This document shows, in pieces, positions 11,357-22,669 of a DNA stretch of 64,000 nt. The position numbers were made by a program, and so were the translations under genes. This stretch comes from Psococerastis gibbosa. Its lineage: Eukaryota > Arthropoda > Insecta > Psocodea > Psocidae. The notes under the pieces were generated by a model. It was not told the origin of the DNA. It did not search any database and saw only the letters and a program-made list of their open reading frames with translations. Position 1 is the first letter of the stretch, and the number at the start of each line of letters is the position of its first letter. The stretch covers positions 35,001,047 through 35,065,046 of the forward strand of contig OZ020489.1 of assembly GCA_963971405.1 (NCBI GenBank), read 5' to 3'.

Positions 11357-12396
11357 ATATAATAATAATATTTTTTTTTTCTTTTTCCTGTCCAGTATCC
11401 CCTGGACAAGGAGCATATATTTACAAAAAACAGTAACTTACATAATAATACCATAATATTAATATTATAATAATAAGTTACATAATAATAACATCCCGCA
11501 TCCCCAAGCTGGCGCTTATTTGGGACATAAAGACTCATACAGTGCTGCTAAACAAGGCTTAATCATTTATTTTGGTTACTTATTTATAATGTTTATATAT
11601 ACAGTATATATATTTTTACTTGTTATTTTAATGTTAATATAGCCTAGTCATTTTTTTTATTTTTATTATTACCTCCCATTGACCAACCATCTTTTTATAC
11701 CCGCTTTTAACTCACCCATCTGTTTAAATTTTTTCATTTGTGGGGGAAGTTCATTTAATATCTTTGGTATAAGTACTTTGTTTAATCTCTCTCCATATTT
11801 GTTATATGTTATCTCAAATTTAAGCTTTTTTGGGTTTCTTGTATTATACTTCCCTTTATCATCTATTTGGTACTCTTTTCTAAAATAGTTATCTCTTATT
11901 AATTTATACTTGAATAATTTTGTTATTGGCAAAATGCTAGCATGTTTGAATTTTTCGTCGTATTCTTTGTATTTCTTGTTGATTTTATTTGATAACATGT
12001 TTTTTATTATTCGCTTTTGTATCATTTCTAATTTGTAGGTGTATGTATTTCTATCTTTGAAGTATACTGTTATACCGTAGCTTACTATGGATTCGACCAG
12101 GGCGTGGTACGCTAATTTAATGGTTTTAAAAGGTACTCCATATTTTAGTCGTGCCAAAGCCACACTCCCTGAGCGTATTCGTTAGCATAGTCTTTCTATG
12201 TGGTTTTCCCACGTCATTCTACTGTCAATTTGCAGACCAAGGTACTTATGCTCTTCTACTACTTCAATTTTGTCTTCGCATTTACAATTTTCTATTTTTA
12301 TTCTGTGCAGGCAATCGTGTGTATGGAATAAATATTTGTTTTTTGTTTGCAAAGGTCCCCTGTTTCGTATGTGCATGATTTTGGTTTTTTTGCTAT

Positions 12397-12403
<7 letters not shown>
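11357..12403 (-). pseudogene. LINE copy B3, ORF2 C-terminal half
   Basis: The minus-strand product runs from KTKIMHIRNRGPLQTKNKY, the segment just after the RT palm, through VEEHKYLGLQIDSRMTWENH and LAYHALVESIVSYGITVYF to ILNELPPQMKKF and GIKRWLVNGR. The coding part lies in two open stretches (about 12403-12182 and 12163-11669). The 3' UTR ends in CCCTGGACAAGGAGCATATA and an AT-rich tail near 11360. Jockey/CR1-group by architecture; clade not resolved. Confidence 0.7.

Positions 12404-12451
<48 letters not shown>
12403..12451. repeat. (AAT)n microsatellite
   Basis: About 16 uninterrupted AAT units between LINE copies B3 and A. It fits the 3' tail of LINE A on the minus strand. Long poly-Leu and poly-Asn frames here come only from this repeat. 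Confidence 0.85.
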
Positions 12452-12452
<1 letters not shown>

Positions 12453-15010
12453 TTTTTTTCTTTTTTTCCCAGCCGGTACCCCCAGCACTGGGAGCATTTA
12501 ATACAATACAACATTAAAGAAAATAATCGTTTTTACCGGAATACTGCATGTAAGCCCCATAAGGGAGGCTTGTGGCAGGATTCGCCAAAAGACTACAAAC
12601 AGTTATTATAGGGAGTACGAACTACATTATTACAAGCGTAAATAAAATAATAATAATAATACAGTTATATAGTTAGTTAATGTTAAATAAGTTAAAGTTA
12701 CCTTACATTATCCTGTATAAAATAAAATAAAAATAAATCAAAAGAATTAATTTAAACAATTTATCAGCCAGTCCCCTAGATTTCGCTTAACAGCATTGTA
12801 GCTATCCAACTCTAGAAGACTGACGGGAATCAAATTAAATACTCGGGGAATTGCCACCTTAAGCTCATGATAGCCATACATATTATTATGAGGCAGCTCA
12901 ATATAATGTTTGTAGGTTGTTCCAGCTCTGTGACTGTACCTAGAAGGATTTATGGTCTTATATTTTGAGTTAAAATAATTCAACAATAAAATGGCTTGAG
13001 TATGTAATAAAGTTATTGGCAATGCACGATATTTCTTAAAGAAAAAATTGCTGTTTGTTTCACTGTGTAGATTATTGTCAATTGTTTTTAAGAGAGACAC
13101 CTGCAGGTTCCTAATTCTCTTGGTATAACATTCGGCTGCCGAGCCCCAAGCTACTATTCCGTACCTCAAAATTGACTCAACTAGAGCTCGGTAAGCGATC
13201 AGCTGAATTTTTTGTTGGTGCCTCTAAGACACGACACAGCAAAAACACAAGATCGCAATTTTCTATATATAAATTCAACATGGTGAGACCACTTAAAGCG
13301 ATCATCAATAACAATCCCTAAGTATGTCTGTACATTAACTTGGTTCAACGTCGTTACACATGCACAAGTTATGGAATCAAACGATTTCTTTTGATTTAGA
13401 TGCAGACACCTCTGGTCATGAAATTTAATTTTTATATTCACATAATCAACTTTCGGTGGACGAATCACCATTACATTGGTTTTCTTTTCATTTAATATTA
13501 GGCCATGATCATGCGCCCACTGAAGAAAACAATAAAATTCAGCATTTAATACTTTTAACCCTTCATCAATATCTTTGCATTGCGTCATAATGACGGTGTC
13601 GTCAGCAAATTGAAGAATTTTACAATGTTTAAATATATTCGCCATAGACCGCACGAAGATTAAATAGAGAAGTGGACCTAAAATTGAACCCTGGGGCACA
13701 CCTGATTGCTGTTTAGCTGCTGTACTCAAAAAATTCTTTAATTTTACAACCAATTTTCTGTCTTTAAAATAATTTTTAAACCAGTTTGTCAGTTTAGAAC
13801 TGACTCCGATGTTGAATAGTTCCGTTATAATGCCGTTGAAGTTCAATGTGTCAAATGCTTTTTTAAAATCCACATAAATTACTAATACAAAGAAATTTCT
13901 GTTCAGGTTACCGTTGACATAGTTTGCGAATTCTTGCAAAAGGTGATTTGTAGACAACCCTTTCCTGAAACCGAATTGCTCACGAGGGATGATATTGTTT
14001 GACTCGAAGTAAATTGTTAATCTTGAAACTATTACTTTTTCAAGTAGTTTTTCCAAACAACACAAAATAGAAATAGGTCGATAGTTTGAGTAGTTATTTC
14101 GGGCACCACTTTTAAAAATTGGCTTTACAATTGCAGTTTTAAGGGTGTCCGGGATAATACCAGTATTTAGACTGGCATTAACAAATTTCGTAATAACAGG
14201 TAAGAGAATATTAATATTTCTTAATATATCGCTAAGGCAAATACCATCTATCCCGGCGCTCTGATTTTTTTCATGTTGTTCAAAATTTTTTTAATTTCGT
14301 CTTTGCTTATATGATCTACAATTTCAAACCTTGAGGAAAGTATATTTGCAACTAAATCGGATTCAGGAAGGGTATCAACATGACATTCATGAATTATACC
14401 GTTAACACCACTAGAAAATGTTTCGCAGAAATGATTGGCGATTTGACTGAGAGACGTATCATCCCTCAAAAAATTTTTTTCAATAAAGGTATCTGTGTCT
14501 TGTCTAGGGTTTTTTCCTCTTATTTTATTAATTTCAGCCCAAGTATCCTTGATGCTGTTTTTCACCGAAGTAAATTTTTCTTTATAAAAGGCAGCCTTAG
14601 CCTTCCTAATTTCCTTTGTTACTTGGTTTCTAAATTTGTTATACAATTCTCTCTGATGGGGATCAGATAAATTTAATTTAGCCATAACATCTCTTTCCTG
14701 CAATTTATCTAATAATTCTTTAGTCATCCAATCTTTCCAAGGCGTGTACCTTCTCCTTTTAAAGGTAACAGATTTTTGCGATGCTTGTTTACACTTAGAA
14801 AGAATAGAATGTAGTTGGTCATAAATATATAAGCAGTCATTAGAGAGTAATAACGATCCAAGATCTTGTTCACTAGCCTTTAGAATATCATCAAATTTTT
14901 GTCTATCAAATATGGTACAAGAGGCCTGGTCATCCTGTCTAGAAGAGCAATGTAGAGGAAACTTTAGAGTGGCCCCAACCGTGAAGTGATCAGCCACCAT
15001 ATTTCGGATA
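12452..15010 (-). pseudogene. 5'-truncated LINE A with reverse transcriptase
   Basis: Minus-strand order: the end of the endonuclease (VADHFTVGATL), linker, RT from NYSNYRPISIL and GFRKGLSTNHLL through YVDFKKAFDTL, GVPQGSILGPLLYLIF and the catalytic FADDTVI, then the post-RT region (RYGIVAWGSAAECYTKRIRN) to a stop near 12747. The coding region is in several frames, with breaks near 14.1-14.25 and 13.2 kb. The 5' truncation abuts a TAA-rich tract at 15019-15045, and the 3' UTR ends at the AAT tail. No RNase H is seen. Inactive non-LTR retrotransposon. Confidence 0.8.
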
Positions 15011-15213
15011 ACATATGTAATAATAATAATAATAATAATATAATAATAAAAGTCCTGAAGAATGTTGTTATGTACCTGGGCTGACTTATATTGGTCCCTT
15101 GTCCAATGCCAACTACAAAATTTAACAAAATGTTAAGTTACTACATGAAAGATAGCTATTTTGATAATGAATTTTTCGCAATAAATGCGACCCTGTAATA
15201 TTTATTCTGTTAT

Positions 15214-15437
15214 ATCTGTACTTGGTTAAGTCATGCATTCGGCTGTTTCATTGCGTGAATGGTAAGCTTGTCTCAGCTTATCCATTATCGTTTGTAGGCG
15301 GTGTAGGTTGACATCGAGAACGCGAAGCATAACAGTTTGCCAGTGGCCCAAACTTCATACGGAAACAATACAAATAATGTCCTAAATCCATGGGGTCGTT
15401 GACAAGGGTCCAATAAGTAGGCCGGGATCCATAAAAA
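15214..15437 (+). repeat. dispersed repeat DR1, copy 2
   Basis: Same landmarks as at 6736 (TTGGTTAAGTCATGC, GGTAAGCTTGTCTCAGCTTA, CGGAAACAATACAAATAATG). Confidence 0.65.
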
Positions 15438-15939
15438 AGTCCTTAAAAAAATTACAATAAAAAACACAATGCAAGAAAGTCGAGGTTTTGGAAACGAATA
15501 TATAATAAAACTCTACTGGGCGAGTTTTATTTGGCAATGGTTAACCATTAACTCGACTAATTTATGATCAATGTATTGACATAATTTGGATAAAATCTGA
15601 CATGACGTAAATTGTCCGACATTTGAGTGTCTACAGGTACATAGGTACTGGTTTAAATTAATCAGGTTCTATTTAAATGTGATGATCAGTCTACCGTAAA
15701 CTGTTATTGTTCAGAGAAAAAAAACCAGTTGAGTCTCCCTTTTAAGACTGGTAATGTCTCGCAATATAATTACAGAGGCTTTCACGTCGGGACAAGATAA
15801 TCCGGTCAATATGGAAGTGCATATATAATATATATGCGTTTCGTAAACAGCAGCGGTCGATGTCTTCAGTAACGCTATAGGCAAATGAAACTTTGACTCG
15901 TGTCTTGGAGGCACAGTAGCAACTAATATAATCTTCGTA

Positions 15940-16254
15940 ATCTATTGGTAAATGGTAATGGTGTAATACTATTTAACAAAGGGTTAGTTTGACTTACATT
16001 GCCTGTTGTGTTAATAGTCATTAGAAGCAGGGGCCTCATAGTCATCGAACAATTAGGGGGAAGCCCATTGTCAGGGGAATTTTTGTTTCTAAAGTTAAAA
16101 CAATAACCAGGTCCATACTGGGTTCGGTATTGGTAATGGTTAATGGCAATGGTGTAATACTATTTAACAAAGGGCCAGTTAGACTTACATTGCCTGCTGT
16201 GTTAATAGTCCTTAGAGGCATGGGTCTCATAGTCATCGAATAATTACAGGGGAG
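15940..16254. repeat. tandem duplication, about 180 bp period
   Basis: AATGGTGTAATACTATTTAA and CTCATAGTCATCGAA occur in the same order twice, from about 15954 and from about 16148. No coding frame is conserved between the copies. Confidence 0.75.
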
Positions 16255-16330
16255 GTAGTCAACACAGATTGAAGCAAGACTGAAGATGTTGCCCGCAGCT
16301 ATTGACGAAGCGTTTGGAAGCTTTTATAGC
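16255..16330 (+). repeat. short Penelope-like 3'-region signature
   Basis: CTGAAGATGTTGCCCGCAG followed by GACGAAGCGTTTGGAAGCTT resembles the segment at 47238-47285 that follows a Penelope-like C-terminus. Only this short region is recognisable. Confidence 0.35.
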
Positions 16331-17814
16331 CTCGAGTCCCCGTTCCATTTTCTCGAACATATGCGTCTCTTCATGGTTTTAATGATTGCGGTGTGCATTT
16401 GAAAAGAAATCCGTAGGGTGACTGTCGTTCTTATGGTGAGAAAAGTGAGAAAAGGTTAAAATGGAAAATAGAAAAGAGGGCATTGTGAAGGCACAGAGTT
16501 GCAGTACATTTTTTCGTGTAAAAAGCACCCTGGCGTGACAACTCTTTAAGATCTAGTCCTGAGGACTGTTAGCGAAACCACTATGGACCACTGCTCTATT
16601 CTGAATGATGTGGTTAGAAAAATGTCTCGCGGTCAGTTTTTCCCAAGGATTTTCTATATATACTGGATGCTTAAATTGGAACTAATATTATATAAGCTAA
16701 ACATAGATGAGAATTTTTCAGATTCAGGATTCAGGCAGGTACATTGATACCTTTTTCGCATGTTTGCATAGCCTCTCCCGTTGTACAAGATCTAATTTTT
16801 GTAAATATTTTAAATAATTTAAAAAATACTGTTTAAAAAATGTTTACATAGTTCCTGTTGTAGTTTAAATTTTTAAAAATAAGTTTTAAAGCTTTGAAAG
16901 ATTGTAATTTTAAACAAGATTTACCAGTTTAATGCTTAAAGTTATCATTTGATGTAAAAAAGCAAAATTCAATAAAATAAAATACATATGAAATATTGGA
17001 GAAAATTTGAATTTTGGAAACATGAATGGTAGGTTGTTGCGAGAGATATGTCCATGGTTTTTCCCCTACCAGTAAAGGTAAGGTACCCATTCAGCCTGGG
17101 GGGGGGGGGAGCCTTTTTTACAAGTTGAGTCTTGAACCTCAAACTTCCATTTCATATATAGCCTAGTTTCCTATCTCCTGGAATGTGCCGGTGACCATTT
17201 TTTTTCTTCTTACGAATCTCACTCCACATTGACTTGAGCAGCATGGGTGTTCCGCTGGCTTCTTTCCAGTGACCAGCCATCGTCTATCTACTTGTGTACA
17301 TAGTTCAATGCCCATCTAGTAAACTGAAAATAAATAGCCTACTTCGGAGCAGTCCAGGTCTCACCAGGCATCATATGCAAAACCAGCTTATGTGGCTGGC
17401 CTTCGGTACACCATGTAGTAATTATAGTGGTTACCGTGTAGGTACAGCATTCCTCGCTATAGCCGACAGGCTCGATTTCTTTGCGCTGAAGAAGCCTGCA
17501 GGGCTTTCTTGCTAAAAAAAAAATTACAGGTATGAAGCAGTTTACCGCATTATTTGATACCAGACAGAACCCACTTGGCGGGTTGTGGCTTTAACTTTAA
17601 AAAAATTGCCGACTTTTAATTTGTAATTACATTTGATAAGGTCATTTTTCCCAAGTTAGCAGTTTTTGTTTTTAATTTTAGGTATTATTTTGACGAAGGA
17701 AAAATGACCATTAATTGTCATGAATTAATGCACATCTATTTCTTATGACTCGACATCAGCGGAAAAGACCGCAGGGCCAAGGTTCATCCAACACAAGTTA
17801 GGTTAGGTCAGAAC
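16331..17814. other. gene-free AT-rich stretch
   Basis: No supported gene. It has a G run near 17099 and a 64-bp segment at about 17748-17811 (ACATCAGCGGAAAAGACCGC) that recurs inverted at 58781-58845. Confidence 0.35.
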
Positions 17815-18463
17815 ACTTAAAACTTAATTGCATATTCTGGAACGAACAGACCAATACATTGTAACAGTAGTAACTATGGCACATGGCACGTAATATATTG
17901 GAGCGTGAATTTTCCATAATTTTATGCACAGAAGCAGACATTTTTTTGGGAATGCAACCTGTCCGTTTTTGTTACCGTATTGAACAGGTAGAAATCATCG
18001 ATAGAAAGGTTCCGCAGAAAAAATATTTTTTAGTCATTTTTCATGAAAATTGAGTTATTTTTATTTTTTTTACCCCCAGAAGCAAACTATCAAGGTTTTT
18101 GAGAAATAATGTTTTAAAATTTTTTTTTTTAGTTTTTTGAGAATAAACCCCCCCCCCCCCAAATTGAGTAAGCCCAAAATAAAAAAATTTGGTCTCGAGG
18201 TATGATTTTTGCAAACCTATATGCAAAATTTCATCAATATCGGCCGAGTAGTTTGCCGGGAAATCGATGAACAGACAGACAGACATACATACAGACAGAC
18301 AGCCATACAGACAGACATACAGACAGAGCGACAGACAGACATTTCGTAGAAACCACTTTTTGGGGTTCCTGGTACCTGGCACAAATCCGTTTAAATCTCG
18401 GAATCGAAAATTTCTACCATCACAAAGCTTTCCTTATTCTACGTATAAATTGGAAAGCAACTA
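17815..18463. mobile_element. non-autonomous element M, copy 2 (left-truncated)
   Basis: Shares CATATTCTGGAACGAACAGA, CCCCCAGAAGCAAACTATCA and the right end ATAAATTGGAAAGCAA with the other copies. The left end is missing. It has an expanded CAGA/CATA microsatellite at about 18270-18345. Confidence 0.7.
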
Positions 18464-18472
18464 GAAATCGCA

Positions 18473-18683
18473 ACTTTGGAAGAAAAAGAACACAACTCTA
18501 AATCTGTCAATTTACAGAAATTGAAGTTAAAGTTTTTTTATAATGACCTGACATTTCCGCCGAATCAACTGCCCTCGCGCGGAAAATATCCTTACTACAT
18601 TAACGGATTTTTTCTAGCAAAATACAGAATTTTCGAATAGACAGTTTTTGAGTTGTGTCTTCTTTCCTCCGAAGTAGCTATAT
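18473..18683. mobile_element. MITE with ACACAACTC inner arms, copy 1
   Basis: The left arm has GGAAGAAAAAGAACACAACT; the right arm is its inverse (AGTTGTGTCTTCTTTCC then TCCGAAGTAGC). The same family lies at 29547-29803. No coding sequence. Confidence 0.6.
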
Positions 18684-18983
18684 TCAGAAGTCCGAGTTTA
18701 TTTTTCTGTGCAAGTCTTTATTTACTGTAAATGTAAATGAAGTGACAGTTATCCCCATAGCTCTAGCGAGGATTTTCCTCATTATATTTTGTACGTTTAG
18801 AAGTCTGAAACTTTCCGGTTCCAGCTGGAAGTGGTTTATCCGACAAAAAAACTGAAGACGAAGTCTGGATGCCTGTGGCCTTGATGCCTTAAGCCAAACC
18901 ATGGTATTTGGCCGCAAGCCAATTACACAATTATTTAGCTCTTTATCATTAAAATTAATAACTGTGCATAAGCATTTAACTAA

Positions 18984-19366
18984 GGCGCCCATTCCACCGA
19001 CCGGCTAGGGCTATTTACAAAAACGGTGACGTGGTAGCAGACATTCAAGACCTAGGTGGCGTTTCCACCGACCTCGCATTGCAGAATGCAAATGACATTG
19101 ACGGAAATTAGAATTTTTCTTTTATAGAAATCTATTAAAATGTTTGTACTTAACATATCCCATGACGCCATTTTTTAATTTTAGTTTGTTTGTTTGTGAT
19201 TTTACTGTATGATCATTGATCAATTTTAACTATGGCATAGAGGAAAATAAACATTTCTGTCAATTCTGCAATGCGAGGTCGATGGAAACCCCGCTTAAGT
19301 CTTGAATGTCTGCTACCACGTCACTGTTTTTGGAAATAGCACTAGCCGGTCGGTGGAATGGGCGCC
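18984..19366. mobile_element. MITE family N, copy 2
   Basis: The outer ends are GGCGCCCATTCCACCGACCG and its inverse (CGGTGGAATGGGCGCC). The inner ends are TTTCCACCGACCTCGCATTG and its inverse. It contains GACGTGGTAGCAGACATT in both arms. The core is the reverse complement of copy 1. Confidence 0.8.
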
Positions 19367-19454
19367 TTAGCAGACACTAGACACTATACTTATGTTTTAC
19401 CTACCGTTTGCGGTAGCCTACATCTATTTTATGTTACAGTACTATATATAGGCA

Positions 19455-19612
19455 ATTAAGTAAATAAATAAATATTGACTTTTTGGTTCCACTACTAAGC
19501 AAACCTAATCTATAAAGCCCTCTCTTACACTCAAGTAGGAAGGCCCGGGACTGCCTGCTTTACATGCCCTCCGAAGCATGGCCCAAAAATGTAGCAAGTG
19601 GGAAACTCGAAC
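19455..19612 (-). mobile_element. tRNA-derived SINE, copy 2 (head lost)
   Basis: The tail AAATAAATAAATATTGACTT and body (TGCCCTCCGAAGCATGG) match the family. The homology stops just after the B-box region (AACTCGAACCA). Confidence 0.7.
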
Positions 19613-19901
19613 CAGTAGATACTAAATATACACTTTCAATAGAACCCCAAGAATACGCAAAACATACACATGGTCTCATACCCTATTTAAATGCTTCAGA
19701 TTGAATTTAATCGTTCTTAAAACGTAACCTTCATGCGCAGATGTTATGTAAAATTCTGCGAATGTTCGCCTGGCGCACTATAGGTTAGGAGGCATTTTTT
19801 TCGCTGGTGCTGTAAAAGCAGTCATAGTATATACTATATCATGTGCTTGATGAGTGTATTTGAAAATACAAGCTGTTGCTAGGTGCGCATTAGCTACCTA
19901 A

Positions 19902-20149
19902 GAGTTGCCTATTAGCAAAAGCAATCCTGTCCACCCAGGTCGATTTTTCAGAAACCGCAAAAACCTGCTGTGCCGCAACGCCATGAGGTATAACATTACA
20001 GTTTTTAAAGCTAATTTTAACAGTATTAGAATTGCTTTTGCGTCTCAACATCTGATTCATCGGATAGAGTATTGAAAAATAAAAAAAATGGCGCGAATAT
20101 CTCAAAACTGAAAAAAATGGAGAGGATTGCTTTTGGTAATAGGCAACTC
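19902..20149. mobile_element. MITE with 27-bp inverted ends
   Basis: GAGTTGCCTATTAGCAAAAG at left is matched by CTTTTGGTAATAGGCAACTC at right, extending inward by AGGATTGC. 248 bp, no ORF of note. The target duplication is unclear. Confidence 0.75.
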
Positions 20150-20514
20150 AATGTACTTGAATTTAGCTGAAGCACAGGATTATAAATATAATTTGTCACA
20201 GTGTAATATGACGTCCATGAACTTTTGGGCTGTTCGTGCCGCTAATGCCCGAGACAGACACTTTCGTAACTCAGTTCAAATTACAACTAGAATGTCTTTA
20301 TAGTCTTGGCCCATGGAGGCTGGTAATCTTCAATCCTGGACCCCTTATCTATTTTAATTAGCTTTCTATTAATTATTAATATTAATATTTTTGAAGTGAA
20401 ACTTCTTAAATGACGGACTTTTGAAAGCTAGATTGTTACCTTGTTACATTCCCAACAAACGCACCATACCCATAGAATAGGTACTTCAAACTTACTTATG
20501 TACAAGACTCAAAT

Positions 20515-20757
20515 GAGTACTTGGTTAAGTCATGCTTTCGCCTTTTTCATTGCGTCAATGGTAAGCTTGTCTCAGCTTGTCTATTATCACTTTTAGCCAG
20601 TGTGGGTTGACGTCAAGGAAGTATAGCAGTTTGCCAAAAGCCACAAATTTCTTACGGAAACAATACAAATAATGTCCGATATCCATGGGGTCGTTGGCAT
20701 TGAACAAGGGACTTATATAGGCCACTATAAGTAGGCATAGGTCCATAAAAAGTCCTT
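20515..20757 (+). repeat. dispersed repeat DR1, copy 3
   Basis: Matches the DR1 landmarks (TTGGTTAAGTCATGCTTTCG, CGGAAACAATACAAATAATG). A SINE fragment follows within 20 bp. Confidence 0.65.
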
Positions 20758-20776
20758 CAGTACATTATTACTACTA

Positions 20777-20930
20777 TAAATAAATATTGACTTTTTTGTT
20801 CTATTACTAAGCCAACCTAACGGAGTTACGGCTATAAAGCCCTCTCTTGCACTCAACTTGTAGAAAGGCCCGGGACCGCCTGCTTTACATGCCCTCCGAA
20901 GCATGGCCAGAAAATATAGCAAGTGTACTA
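20777..20930 (-). mobile_element. tRNA-derived SINE, copy 3 (head lost)
   Basis: Tail and body only (CTTTACATGCCCTCCGAAGC). The tRNA-like head with its pol III boxes is absent. Confidence 0.7.
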
Positions 20931-21218
20931 CTAAATAGGTATATATTAAGAGTCAATCGGAGAGGGAAAAGCCTTTTAGGTGTAAAAATCAAATATCTCA
21001 TGAAATATCATAAATATCAGGACAAACTGAAGAAAAGTTTCTGAGCGTTTTGATAAATGATAGTATGTAGGTAGGCTACCTCTTTCTAACACTGATTGGC
21101 CATAACTATTGAATTTGATATGTACAAAAAATATATTAGTGAGGTAGGTCCGAGGAAGTAGTTCAAGAACTGTGGCCAATAGTTTATTGAATAATTGATT
21201 GAATAATTGATGTTGGGA

Positions 21219-21384
21219 GACGGATCCAGCCCATTTTGGGGAGGGGGCAGTTGTGGGTCCAAATAGAACAAAGATAGGTACTATACTATGTAGTATCGAT
21301 TAAATTAGAGCGTTATAAATAAACTTACAACAGATTTATTAAATTTGGGGGGGGGGGCGTAGCTGTCCCCCTGTATCCGTCCAA
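21219..21384. mobile_element. small G-rich MITE
   Basis: ACGGATCCAG near the left end is roughly inverted as CTGTATCCGTC at the right, with G runs just inside both. No clear target duplication. Tentative. Confidence 0.4.
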
Positions 21385-21548
21385 GCCCCATACTATCATA
21401 CGCATCATATACGTTATTGATGGACTATTTCTGCGACTTTGTAAAAAACGCGTATATAGTATAATAGGCCTACTCTAATTTTCTCTTAATTGCTTAATGC
21501 ACCATATAGCATAATGTAAATTAGGTAATTAACCCTTTACCCATAGTT

Positions 21549-21953
21549 AGCCCAATTTCACATAAACCGCAACCTTTTACATTTTACCTATACTTTGCTT
21601 GAAATTGAATGAAAACCACACTGAAAACAACAATGTGACCTACAAACGTATCTTTGACTCCCGCAGCCCTTAAAAAGATTGCCAACAGTGGGCAAGATGA
21701 ACCTGGAAAGGGGTCTTGTTATACAGCATCAGGTTCCGGAGGATCCGTAGCCTAATTTCACGTAAACCTCAACCTTTTGCATTTCGCCAATCCTTAGAAT
21801 GAAATCGAAATAAACCCACACTGAAAACAACAATAGTGTGACCTACAAACGTGTCTTTGACTCCCGCAGCCCTAAGAAAGATGGCCAACAGTGGGCAAGA
21901 TGAACCTGGAAAGGGGTCTTGTTATGGAGCATCAGGTTTCCGGAGGATCCGAG
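21549..21953. repeat. tandem duplication upstream of the DAN gene, about 200 bp unit
   Basis: Two units share CACACTGAAAACAACAAT, CCAACAGTGGGCAAGATGAA and CCTGGAAAGGGGTCTTGTTA, and both end in GGAGGATCCG. They lie 600-1000 bp upstream of the first coding exon. Whether they belong to the promoter is not known. Confidence 0.75.
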
Positions 21954-22244
21954 TCCCATGAATGGAAAGGTGACTGAACCCAAATAGTGACGTCACTGGT
22001 TGTATTTTCATTTTCTAATTTGTTCCTGGGGCGGGCCTACGGACGGCCCATTCATTTTTACTACCCACGTGACTGTCTAGAAGTGTAAATATTTACCTCC
22101 GAGTATTATTAGCGTGATGAGTGTAACATAAATAAAGAGTGCGGCATTGGCTCTTTGCCACTTAAAAATTTCCCCATCTACTAGTACTATTGTATCTGTA
22201 GTTATGGGTGTACGTCCCGTAGTAAATAGGTACTCCAAAATCCG

Positions 22245-22460
22245 TTGTTTTTACAGACATTACAGGTTTATTGGCTCACTTAAGTTGTAGAAGACTACTT
22301 CGTCTTCATGTATCATGTAATGTATTTTAATTTTTGGTACCGTAGATTCTTCATAAAAATGATTGAGGGCTAACATTTCACGTAAAATAGATACCACGAA
22401 AAAGCCAAAAATTAATAATACCCTACTATACTGTAGAGACATAAATGAGGTGTTATAGAT
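22245..22460. repeat. decayed relative of the TTAA foldback family
   Basis: GTTGTAGAAGACTACTTCG followed by TTTTTGGTACCGTAGATTC matches the core and inner arm of the foldbacks at 33626 and 43848. The opposite arm is weak. Confidence 0.5.
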
Positions 22461-22573
22461 TAGCAAAAATATTCTTCTACGCTTTAATGTACATTATATA
22501 GCCATCACTAACACCGATTACTAACACCCACTTACTGAACTTGATCGTTAAAAAATTACGCAATTGTTTCAGA

Positions 22574-22669
22574 ATGCAGAAGTTATTATGGGGGCTCCTG
22601 TTAGTCCTGTACGGGGGTCATCACACCGTGGCAACCACACAGCTGACCAATGAGCATAAAGTCCCTTAT
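22574..22669 (+). CDS. NBL1: NBL1-like exon 1: start and signal peptide
   Basis: ATG at 22574, then a hydrophobic run (LLWGLLLVLYG) and a likely cleavage near HHTVA-TT. The donor GTAAGT starts at 22670, phase 0. The ATG sits 1 base after TTTCAG, a good acceptor, so a 5' UTR intron is likely. Confidence 0.85.

Noticed and set aside
12198-12611. Frames with long Asn or Leu runs
   Set aside because: Produced by the AAT microsatellite and LINE 3' UTR sequence.
17294-17515. Frame MYIVQCPSSKLKINSLLRSS
   Set aside because: Short, no recognised motif, no splice-compatible neighbours; left unassigned.
18270-18345. Regular CAGACAGACATACATACAGA repeats resembling an array
   Set aside because: A tetranucleotide microsatellite inside element M; no spacers and no CRISPR-type repeats.
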